Of a DNA stretch of 5,382 nucleotides, positions 1 through 5,382 are shown piece after piece. Under the pieces are notes generated by a model. The model saw only the letters and a program-made list of their open reading frames with translations, was not told where the DNA came from and did no database searches. Origin of the DNA: Sediminibacterium ginsengisoli (GTDB taxonomy: Bacteria > Bacteroidota > Bacteroidia > Chitinophagales > Chitinophagaceae). Location of the stretch: contig CAMAQW010000129.1 in assembly GCA_945860335.1 (NCBI GenBank), positions 1 to 5,382 on the forward strand, read 5' to 3'. Both the position numbers and the translations under genes were made by a program. Numbering within the stretch: position 1 is the stretch's first letter; each line of letters begins with the position of its first letter.

Positions 1-446
1 GCACCAGTAATAACCTGCTGTTCAAAAACAATTTCTATACAGTCAGGTAAAGGATGTAAAGAAGCAACCTGTCCATCAAACATATCGATTTGATGCTTTG
101 CAATAGTAGCGTGTAGTAAATTGTAAAAATCAATACTTTTTATACAGTAATATGGTTGATCCTGAATAGACTGTACCTTATTATTATTGGTTTGAACAAA
201 TTGGTATTGATGACTAATAATTGAAGAGAGGTCTTTAACGATTGTCTCATTTGGCGAAGACCAAAAACAATAGGTTTTATCATTTGTATTTTTTTGCTGC
301 GGTTCAATTACAGCAATTCGCTTTGTTTGATGATAGCCCCTTTTAATGAACTCCAATAGCATAAGTCCATTAGAAGCCCCCATACCTATAAATACATAAT
401 CATAAGGTATGACTTTGTTGACATTAAGATTTTGGTCTGATAACAT
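1..446 (-). CDS. crtY: Lycopene beta-cyclase, CrtY type (5' part, runs off left edge)
   Basis: This minus-strand reading frame is open from ATG at 446 to the window edge, giving 148 complete codons plus two bases and no stop. The N-terminus is a Rossmann-type dinucleotide fold: YDYVFIGMGASNGLMLLEF at residues 15-33 contains the GxGxxNGL pattern typical of CrtY cyclases. A second strand, RIAVIEP (43-49), follows, then NDKTYCFWS (55-63), which matches the NDRTWCFW-like hallmark of the family. By family knowledge the enzyme is a flavin-dependent, membrane-associated cyclase that converts lycopene to beta-carotene, the precursor of retinal. About 40% of the usual ~380 residues is visible. The start at 446 is preferred because it places the dinucleotide fold close to the N-terminus. 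It lies 91 bases downstream of the rhodopsin stop, behind a strong terminator. The family assignment is confident. Catalytic residues further on cannot be checked here. Confidence 0.88.
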   Translation of the reverse strand, partial: MLSDQNLNVNKVIPYDYVFIGMGASNGLMLLEFIKRGYHQTKRIAVIEPQQKNTNDKTYCFWSSPNETIVKDLSSIISHQYQFVQTNNNKVQSIQDQPYYCIKSIDFYNLLHATIAKHQIDMFDGQVASLHPLPDCIEIVFEQQVITG

Positions 447-470
447 GCAAGCAAAGAAATCTGAATGGGC

Positions 471-517
471 AAAAAAATAAAAGGCGAGGTGTGCAATAAA
501 CACATACCTCGCCTTTT
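471..517 (-). terminator. Strong intrinsic terminator of the rhodopsin gene
   Basis: Bases 479-493 pair with 503-517 around a 9-base loop (494-502). The outer 12 pairs, AAAAGGCGAGGT against ACCTCGCCTTTT, are perfect. Position 491/505 is a G-U wobble in plus-strand RNA and a C/A mismatch in minus-strand RNA, and two more pairs follow. Read on the minus strand, the hairpin is followed at once by a T-rich run (TTTTATTTTTTT, complement of 471-482), so it is oriented to stop transcripts from the rhodopsin gene, whose stop codon is 20 bases before the stem. The plus-strand side has only five Ts after the stem, so bidirectional action is possible but weaker. Confidence 0.9.
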
Positions 518-537
518 TATAAAACTGTTGAAATCAA

Positions 538-1254
538 TTAGTCTTGAGTTCTGCTTAATGAATAGATCACTAAACCAAATCCAATTTTGTTGATTGCATC
601 TGCTACGTTGTAAACGATATCCATGTAGTGAGAAGCTAAAGCTGCATCAGCTACTAATTGAATACCAAATAATCCACCTGGAGTTCCTAGGATGTAACCT
701 AGAGGGTAGATAGCCCAACCTACTAGTACGAACCAAGCAAGTGTTTTTGTTGCTTTTGCAACTTGTGCACCAGCTGTTTGAGCAAGTTGAGAAACTTCGC
801 CAAACCATACTAAGTAAACAATGTAGAAATAAGCAGCACCAGAGATTACTCCCCAAATTACGCTACTACCTCTGTAGATAGTTTCACCAAAGTAACCAGT
901 AACTAACATTACTAAAGAAGCAAAAATTAACTTCCATAATAAACCTTGCTTAGCACCTGCTTTTTTAGTGATTAAGTAAAACTCAACACACATAAGAGGC
1001 ACAGTAAGAATCCAGTCTACATATCTGAAGAATGTAGGTGAATCTCCAGTTGCTAGGTTATACCCTCTCATGTAGTAGTAGTGTACTGCTGCAATGAAGG
1101 TAATTAAACCAGAAACTAGAACTGATGTTCTCCATTTAGTTGGTGTAGAACTCAACTCAAAAAAGAAGAATACCGACGCGGCCATCATGGCCATTGTTCC
1201 GATAAAAAACGTAAACGCTACGTAATTGTCGGAGGCGATTTTTAAATGTTCCAT
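538..1254 (-). CDS. Green-type proton-pumping rhodopsin (proteorhodopsin/xanthorhodopsin clade)
   Basis: This 238-residue seven-helix membrane protein is a light-driven outward proton pump. Helices lie roughly at 11-34, 43-62, 72-96, 104-122, 131-151, 167-190 and 207-232. K223 (DAINKIGFG, helix G) is the retinal Schiff-base lysine and D219 is the second counter-ion position. Helix C reads RYVDWILTVPLMCVEFYLI (77-95): D80 is the proton acceptor, T84 and E91 complete the DTE pump motif, and H58 matches the His that partners the acceptor in proteorhodopsin. M88 sits at the spectral-tuning position (105 in green proteorhodopsin), where Leu or Met gives green and Gln gives blue absorption. W81, W180, Y183 and P184 line the retinal pocket. 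G135 aligns with the carotenoid-fenestration glycine. No cleavable signal peptide is seen, unlike the original SAR86 protein. The ATG at 1254 places the N-terminus just before helix A. A lycopene cyclase gene follows downstream. Confidence 0.97.
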   Translation of the reverse strand: MEHLKIASDNYVAFTFFIGTMAMMAASVFFFFELSSTPTKWRTSVLVSGLITFIAAVHYYYMRGYNLATGDSPTFFRYVDWILTVPLMCVEFYLITKKAGAKQGLLWKLIFASLVMLVTGYFGETIYRGSSVIWGVISGAAYFYIVYLVWFGEVSQLAQTAGAQVAKATKTLAWFVLVGWAIYPLGYILGTPGGLFGIQLVADAALASHYMDIVYNVADAINKIGFGLVIYSLSRTQD

Positions 1255-1277
1255 AGGGCAAAATGATTTAGTTTAAT

Positions 1278-1310
1278 CTAATATAACTATAAAACAAACA
1301 AATTGTTCAA
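1278..1310 (-). promoter_or_regulatory. Candidate rhodopsin promoter with short palindrome
   Basis: On the minus strand TATATTAG (1278-1285) differs by one base from the Bacteroidota -7 consensus TAnnTTTG and lies 23 bases upstream of the rhodopsin ATG. A TTG (1308-1310) sits 22 bases further upstream, close to the usual -33 spacing. Between them is an 11-base palindrome, AACAA-A-TTGTT on the plus strand (1297-1307), which could be a regulator site in the promoter spacer. AT-rich DNA produces such matches by chance, so this is only a candidate. Confidence 0.3.
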
Positions 1311-1565
1311 TCACTGATAGACGCTATGATGCTAGATTACCCGAAATTGATAATTAAGCATTACTAAATAAGTACAATTGAAGACCTAATGACATGATTA
1401 GTAGCACTATAGATGATTATACGAAGTTGTTGAAGGATCAAAAAAAAGTTGATAATATGTGAAATTGGTAATAAACAGTTGATTTTGCAAGACATCAATC
1501 AATCAATACGTTGTTTATCAGTGCTTTAAAAAAATATGATGATGTAATAAATAACTGATTAAAGG

Positions 1566-1573
1566 TAATTTTG
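1566..1573 (+). promoter_or_regulatory. Candidate -7 promoter element of the DUF1801 gene
   Basis: TAATTTTG is an exact match to the Bacteroidota -7 consensus TAnnTTTG. It lies 45 bases before the ATG at 1619, which would leave a leader of about 35-40 bases. No clear TTG (-33) is seen at the expected distance of about 20 bases upstream, so the assignment rests on the -7 box and its position only. Confidence 0.35.
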
Positions 1574-1618
1574 AATTAGAAATTTATTAATTTAGTAACA
1601 TATAATTAAAGCTGGGCA

Positions 1619-1966
1619 ATGAAAAACGATATAGACGTATATGTAGAGCAGTTTCCTACAGCAACCCAAAAACAGTTAAACAAACTAAGGAATATCATAA
1701 AATCTACGGCTCCAGCTGCCGAGGAAATGATCAGCTACAAAATGCCTGCTTACAAACTACATGGCATGCTCGTTTATTTTGCAGGCTATAAAGCGCATGT
1801 AGGGTTTTACCCTACTCCTTCTGGTATAAAAAATTTCTTGCCCAAACTAAAAGGGTATAAATGTTCCAAAGCAGCTGTTCAATTCCCCATAGACCAACCA
1901 CTGCCCCAATCACTCATAAAAGAGATTGTCGCATTTAGGATCAAAGAAAATGCAAGCAAAAAATAA
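1619..1966 (+). CDS. DUF1801 / YdhG-type small protein (frataxin-like fold)
   Basis: This 115-residue soluble protein has no signal peptide or membrane segment. It shows the DUF1801 (PF08818) pattern over its whole length: an N-terminal helical part (FPTATQKQLNKLRNIIKS, 12-29), the core ISYKMPAYKLHGMLVYFAG (38-56) with the conserved Y-K-M-P turn, HVGFYPTPSGI (60-70), and the C-terminal KAAVQFPIDQPLP (84-96) followed by a final helix. Its length is normal for the family. The Bacillus subtilis relative YdhG/Fra adopts a frataxin-like fold and has been described as an iron chaperone. Most members are uncharacterised, so an iron role here is only an inference from the family. It stands alone on the plus strand, diverging from the rhodopsin gene and converging on the amidase gene five bases beyond its stop. 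No Shine-Dalgarno is evident, as is usual in Bacteroidota. Confidence 0.88.
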   Translation: MKNDIDVYVEQFPTATQKQLNKLRNIIKSTAPAAEEMISYKMPAYKLHGMLVYFAGYKAHVGFYPTPSGIKNFLPKLKGYKCSKAAVQFPIDQPLPQSLIKEIVAFRIKENASKK

Positions 1967-1971
1967 TACGC

Positions 1972-3627
1972 TTATTTAAACATAGTCGGATGCATTTCAT
2001 CCCAACCTGTTGCATCTTGATAGGCTTTTGCAATTCTTAAAATACTTGCTTCGTCATATAGTTTTCCAACAAAGCTGATTCCTACAGGTAAGTTGTTGCG
2101 CTTATCAAAACCAACAGGCACGCAGACTACCGGGTTACCTGTTAAATTGGTAATAGCAGACTGGTTGCCATCGCCTCTTGATGGGCAAATAATGGCATCA
2201 AAAGGCGCTATCGCTTCATTTACATCCTTCATTAAAACATAGCGGTGACGCTGTGCATTTACATATTCTACAGCAGGTACAAAACGAGCGGTTCTAAACT
2301 GGTTGGGCCAATCATTTTTTGTTTGACGTGTAAGTACATCATCTTGATTCGAACGCGTAAGGTCATCAAATTGTGCAGCACATTCTACACCAATAATCAC
2401 GTCCATAATATTAAACTTATAAACGCCGCTATCCGGGAAGTTTACTGGAATTAAAGTAATACCCATTTTTTCAAATGCTTTGAGTGCCACCCACTCTGCT
2501 CTTGTAGTATCTTTTATTTTATCAAAATAATTTTTAGCATAAGCGATCTTATAATTTTTTATGGGCTTTACTGCGTCGTAATTAAATGGCATGTTTACCG
2601 CAGACAAATCTTTACCATCTGTGCCATGTAAATAATAATAGACAACCGCTGCATCAGCTGCAGACCTACATATGGGACCTACTTTATCCAAACTATAACT
2701 AAGTGCCATGGCACCTGATCTACTAATAGTACCAAATGTTGGTCTTAATCCGGTTGCACCACAGGTAGTAGATGGCGATACAATACTACCCCAGGTTTCG
2801 GTACCAATCGCAAAAGGTACAAGCCCAGCTACTGTTGCAGAGGTTGATCCCGCCGATGAACCCGAAGATCCATATTTTAAATTCCAAGGATTTTTAGTTC
2901 TTCCTCCATACCAATAATCACCCATGGCTAAAGCACCGAGGGTAAACTTTGCCACCAGCACAGCGCCGGCTTCTTTTAGTTTTGCATACACGTAAGCATC
3001 TTCATCAATGATTTGATTTTTATAAGGCTCAGCACCCCAGGTTGTTTTAGTACCCTTTACTGCAAATAAATCTTTTAGACCATAAGGGATTCCATGCAAT
3101 AATCCTTTGTACTTGCCTGCAGCAATTTCAGCGTCAGCCTGTTTAGCTTGTTCAAGTGCAAGATTTTCAGTTAAACTAATTAAACACTGTAAAGTATCAC
3201 CGTAGTTTTTAATACGCTTAATAAAAAAACGGGTTAAATCAACAGAAGTAATTTTTTTATTTTTAATCAAATAAGCCAGCTGCTCTATCGAATAAAATGC
3301 GAGTTCATTTTTATTGGAAGGAATAGACACCGCGATAGTAGTACTCCATTTAACGGGCTGTTGCACCGTACTAAATTTCATACCAGACACAACAGGCGTT
3401 TGCCACATGCTTAAAGGCGTTGCATTATTTAAAGTAAGCTTGTGCATACTTTTATAATTGTATAAATTATCTTTCACATCGGAAAAGAGCGTGTCAATTT
3501 CTTTTGATGTAAATGTCAAATCAAAAACCTTTGCTACACTATTTAAATCGGTTTTATTAAATGTGCTGTCCTGTGCAATTGCAGTCAATGAAATTGCTAA
3601 GAATAAAGTGAGTATACTTATTTGCAT
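1972..3627 (-). CDS. Secreted amidase-signature family hydrolase
   Basis: This complete 551-residue enzyme belongs to the amidase signature family (PF01425), whose members hydrolyse C-N bonds of amides. The catalytic triad is present: K185 in HGIPYGLKDLF, the cis-Ser S257 in GSSAGS (256-261) and the nucleophile S281 in GTETWGSIVSPS (275-286). The 24-residue spacing S257-S281 is the family standard. Residue 279 is Trp where the classic motif has Gly. A signal peptide (1-18, hydrophobic, ending AIA before QDS) predicts export to the periplasm or outside. Residues 20-110 form an N-terminal extension (with NNATPLSMWQTP at 67-78), which I recall from other secreted amidases of this kind. The tail VGISFVGKLYDEASILRIA (515-533) is typical of a complete family member. 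It is not GatA, because that protein is cytoplasmic and lacks a signal peptide. The gene starts 21 bases after the esterase stop, so the two are probably co-transcribed. The substrate cannot be read from sequence. Confidence 0.93.
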   Translation of the reverse strand: MQISILTLFLAISLTAIAQDSTFNKTDLNSVAKVFDLTFTSKEIDTLFSDVKDNLYNYKSMHKLTLNNATPLSMWQTPVVSGMKFSTVQQPVKWSTTIAVSIPSNKNELAFYSIEQLAYLIKNKKITSVDLTRFFIKRIKNYGDTLQCLISLTENLALEQAKQADAEIAAGKYKGLLHGIPYGLKDLFAVKGTKTTWGAEPYKNQIIDEDAYVYAKLKEAGAVLVAKFTLGALAMGDYWYGGRTKNPWNLKYGSSGSSAGSTSATVAGLVPFAIGTETWGSIVSPSTTCGATGLRPTFGTISRSGAMALSYSLDKVGPICRSAADAAVVYYYLHGTDGKDLSAVNMPFNYDAVKPIKNYKIAYAKNYFDKIKDTTRAEWVALKAFEKMGITLIPVNFPDSGVYKFNIMDVIIGVECAAQFDDLTRSNQDDVLTRQTKNDWPNQFRTARFVPAVEYVNAQRHRYVLMKDVNEAIAPFDAIICPSRGDGNQSAITNLTGNPVVCVPVGFDKRNNLPVGISFVGKLYDEASILRIAKAYQDATGWDEMHPTMFK

Positions 3628-3648
3628 AAAAAAATATTAAAAGCTAAT

Positions 3649-5157
3649 TTACTGAACAGGTAAGATAAAGGCTGGAATTGGGTTACCTTCTTTGTCTACA
3701 AGATTTGCAGATGTATAGGGTGCAAATCCAAAATATAGCAGCTCAGGCTTTGAGGGCGTTTTAATAATAGCCTTATTGTCCTTAATTACATAACTAGCTT
3801 CATGTATACCATCCAATGAAAACCCCTTTGGCGCAGCACCATCAAGTATTTGAATGCGATTATTAAATGAAATTGAAATAAATCCATTTTTATGTTCAAC
3901 GTGGATAGGTTTTGTGATAGTAGCAGCATTCTTAAATCCATAGTTATCATGTAAAGCAAAACTCGCTAGCCTTTGAGCGATGTCCTTTTTATTGGTAGGG
4001 TGCACATCATTTTTTGCGCCTTTATCCATACTTACAGCCATACCTACATGATGTCCTTTTAGCAAAGCATCAAATTGAGCGGCTCTAAACTGCTGCCAAT
4101 GATGCGATTTATAATTTGCACTATCAATTGATGATATTTGAACAAAATAAAAGGGTAGATTTTTGAGCCCCCAAGCACTTCTATAAGATGCTATCATTTT
4201 TTCTTGAAGCGCGGCATACTCATCCACCCTTTCCATTTCCTGCGCATTACTCTCTCCTTGATACCATAAGATGCCAGCAATTTTTAATTTTGAAAGAGGA
4301 ACAATAGCAGCATCGTATAAAAAGGCAGGCTTAAATGCATGATTACCATTTAAATTAGTAAGACCAATATTTTCTTTCCCGCGCTGTCTAATCCAAACAG
4401 GCAAATAATCATTGGTTAACCAACTATCATTTATTTTTTTTGAAAAAGCGGCATCGCTTAGTAAAGATGCTTTGCTCATCCATGCTTCTATGGGAGATCC
4501 GCCAACAGATACATTTATAATTCCAATGGGTACACCTGTTTTTTGTGCAACAATTTTTGCAAAATAATATCCAATGGCAGAAAAACTTGGCGCACTAATA
4601 CTATCAAGGGTTTGCCAAACGCCTTGGTAAAAATTAGATGGCGTTATAGATTGACTTATAGCATCTGGATAGGGATTAGCGTATCTATTTTTACCTATAT
4701 ATACTGGATTGTAAACACGAATATTTTGATTTGTTACTATTGGTAATTCTTTTTGATAATGTAATTCACTTTTTAAAGCAAACTCCATATTCGATTGGCC
4801 CGTACAAACCCATACATCTCCCCAAAGTAACTCTTTGAATTGCAGCGAATCCGTTGTTGTAAATACCAGCAAACTAAATGGTTTTAGAGATGCAGCATGT
4901 GATGGAATCTCTATTTTCCAAAATCCTTTTTGATCTGAAATGGTAGTATATGTTTTATTTTCAGCAATATGAATTTTTACAGTGTTTGAGGGCAATGCTT
5001 TACCAGATAAAATGAGCGGTTTACCACGCTGCAACACCATATTGTGCATGATGGGCTGATCTATTTCTAATTGCGCAAAAACACTAGCACTTAACAACAA
5101 AAACAAACCCGTTACAACAAACCGCATAAAATTCTTTATTAAGCTGCTCTTGATCAT
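3649..5157 (-). CDS. Secreted sialate O-acetylesterase-family SGNH esterase
   Basis: This complete 502-residue enzyme has the layout of the sialate O-acetylesterase (SASA, PF03629) family. A signal peptide (about 1-28, ending SVFA before QLEI) is followed by a beta-rich N-terminal domain with MVLQRGKPLILSGKALP (40-56) and GFWKIEIP (78-85). The SGNH catalytic domain comes next: WGDVWVCTGQSNMEF (112-126) with nucleophile S122, NVSVGGSPIEAWM (215-227) with the oxyanion glycine, WYQGESNA (298-305) with N304, and NDVHP (383-387) with D384 and H386. The C-terminal beta domain ends in a YTSANL...GNPIPAF segment (481-497). The family removes O-acetyl groups from sialic acids, and relatives act on other acetylated sugars, so the true substrate is open. 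M11 (5127) is an alternative start that would give a tidier signal peptide. The gene sits 19 bases after an MFS transporter gene and 21 before the amidase gene. Confidence 0.93.
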   Translation of the reverse strand: MIKSSLIKNFMRFVVTGLFLLLSASVFAQLEIDQPIMHNMVLQRGKPLILSGKALPSNTVKIHIAENKTYTTISDQKGFWKIEIPSHAASLKPFSLLVFTTTDSLQFKELLWGDVWVCTGQSNMEFALKSELHYQKELPIVTNQNIRVYNPVYIGKNRYANPYPDAISQSITPSNFYQGVWQTLDSISAPSFSAIGYYFAKIVAQKTGVPIGIINVSVGGSPIEAWMSKASLLSDAAFSKKINDSWLTNDYLPVWIRQRGKENIGLTNLNGNHAFKPAFLYDAAIVPLSKLKIAGILWYQGESNAQEMERVDEYAALQEKMIASYRSAWGLKNLPFYFVQISSIDSANYKSHHWQQFRAAQFDALLKGHHVGMAVSMDKGAKNDVHPTNKKDIAQRLASFALHDNYGFKNAATITKPIHVEHKNGFISISFNNRIQILDGAAPKGFSLDGIHEASYVIKDNKAIIKTPSKPELLYFGFAPYTSANLVDKEGNPIPAFILPVQ

Positions 5158-5176
5158 ATAATGTATTGCAAATATT

Positions 5177-5382
5177 TTAGGCAGTTGCCTCTTTAGGTTT
5201 TAAAAATAACAACTGAAGCACAATAACAACTACAACAATACCTGCAAGTGCTGCAAAATCTCTATTTAAATTTCCAGCATCTGTAGACTTACCTAAATAA
5301 TCGGTAATAACAGCCCCAGCAAAAATGCCAGCCGTATTTAATAAGCCATAGGCAGTTGCCCTGCTACTAGAAGGAACAAATT
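5177..5382 (-). CDS. MFS transporter, C-terminal end (cut by right edge)
   Basis: The minus-strand frame enters at the window edge and reads 67 residues to a TAA at 5177-5179. FVPSSSRATAYGLLNTAG (1-18 of the visible part) matches the R-A-x-x-x-G-x-x-N-x-x-G pattern found late in many sugar- and acid-transporting major facilitator proteins. Two hydrophobic stretches (about 10-28 and 42-60, the latter GIVVVVIVLQLLFL) would be the last two membrane helices, ending in a short charged tail LKPKEATA. The substrate cannot be judged from this fragment. Its position 19 bases ahead of the sialate O-acetylesterase-type gene suggests import of the sugar or sugar acid released by that enzyme, possibly but not certainly sialic acid. 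It is probably the upstream gene of the same operon. Confidence 0.8.
   Translation of the reverse strand, partial: FVPSSSRATAYGLLNTAGIFAGAVITDYLGKSTDAGNLNRDFAALAGIVVVVIVLQLLFLKPKEATA

Larger units (their letters stand above)
1255..1618. other. Divergent intergenic region with no recognised gene
   Basis: These 364 AT-rich bases separate the leftward rhodopsin gene from the rightward DUF1801 gene, so they should contain both promoters. Candidate -7 boxes are described separately. Repeats visible by eye are an inverted pair CACTGATAGAC (1312-1322) and its near-complement GTTTATCAGTG (1513-1523), which match at 10 of 11 positions. There is also an imperfect direct repeat of 17 bases, 1468-1484 and 1544-1560, matching at 14 of 17, and a short tandem of the tetranucleotide ATCA near 1493-1506. 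The longest small frame noted on the plus strand is 22 codons (1394-1462) and has no supporting signal. I see no tRNA, riboswitch or other structured RNA. Confidence 0.7.

Noticed and set aside
647..856. A 69-codon minus-strand frame inside the rhodopsin gene.
   Set aside because: It overlaps the rhodopsin in another frame, and its Cys/Ser/Trp-rich composition is typical of a shadow frame.
1394..1462. A 22-codon plus-strand frame (MISSTIDDYTKLLKDQKKVDNM) in the intergenic region.
   Set aside because: It is short and has a stop just upstream. It has no promoter or ribosome-binding signal and no recognised family, so chance explains it.
1961..1980. A/T-only hairpin between the convergent stops as a bidirectional terminator.
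   Set aside because: Six A/T pairs give too weak a stem, and there is no T-run directly after it on either strand.
2245..2454. A plus-strand frame opposite the amidase gene.
   Set aside because: It is antisense to well-conserved amidase coding sequence and shows no recognisable domain.
2708..2917. A proline-rich plus-strand frame opposite the amidase catalytic core.
   Set aside because: It mirrors the Gly/Ser-rich signature of the amidase on the other strand and is not an independent gene.
3458..3640. A 60-codon plus-strand frame opposite the amidase N-terminus.
   Set aside because: It covers the signal peptide region of the amidase in antisense and has no start context or family.
4543..4746. 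A plus-strand frame opposite the esterase gene.
   Set aside because: It is antisense to the conserved SGNH enzyme, and its apparent hydrophobicity is a by-product of AT-rich codons.
5178..5190. Palindrome AGGCA-GT-TGCCT across the transporter stop codon, with the 12-base sequence TAGGCAGTTGCC repeated near 5349-5360.
   Set aside because: Both copies lie in coding sequence (codons for A-T-A). The stem is only five pairs with a two-base loop and no T-run, so it is neither a terminator nor a clear repeat element.

Overview
The window reads as chromosomal DNA of an AT-rich Bacteroidota bacterium. The proteins look most like the family Chitinophagaceae (for example freshwater Sediminibacterium-like lineages). 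That placement is inferred from protein style: a flavobacterial-type proteorhodopsin with Met at the tuning position, a CrtY-type lycopene cyclase, secreted SGNH and amidase enzymes, -7 boxes of the TAnnTTTG kind, and no strong Shine-Dalgarno sites. No 16S or other taxonomic marker is present.

Left part (1-1254, all minus strand): a complete light-driven proton-pump rhodopsin (538-1254) is followed downstream by a strong intrinsic terminator (about 471-517). After it comes the 5' part of a lycopene beta-cyclase gene (1-446) that runs off the left edge. The two genes belong to one physiological unit: the cyclase makes beta-carotene, the precursor of retinal, which is the rhodopsin chromophore. 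The cleavage enzyme (Blh/Brp type) is not in the window. The rhodopsin carries H58, D80, T84, E91 and K223, the signature of an outward proton pump. M88 predicts green absorption. G135 falls where carotenoid-antenna rhodopsins have their fenestration glycine.

Middle (1255-1618): a 364-base AT-rich divergent intergenic region with candidate Bacteroidota promoters in both directions and some short repeats. It is followed by a small plus-strand DUF1801/frataxin-like-fold gene (1619-1966).

Right part (1972-5382, all minus strand): a tight cluster transcribed leftward. It holds the C-terminal end of an MFS transporter (5177-5382, cut by the right edge), a secreted SGNH esterase of the sialate O-acetylesterase family (3649-5157) and a secreted amidase-signature enzyme (1972-3627). 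Gaps of 19 and 21 bases suggest one operon for uptake and periplasmic or extracellular trimming of an acetylated, possibly amide-containing, carbohydrate-derived substrate. The cluster converges on the DUF1801 gene with only 5 bases between stop codons.

I found no RNA genes, CRISPR arrays, insertion sequences or clear signs of horizontal transfer. No undescribed system is evident. The most interesting points are the likely carotenoid-antenna capacity of the rhodopsin, the terminator that separates it from its retinal-pathway neighbour, and the transporter-esterase-amidase cassette.
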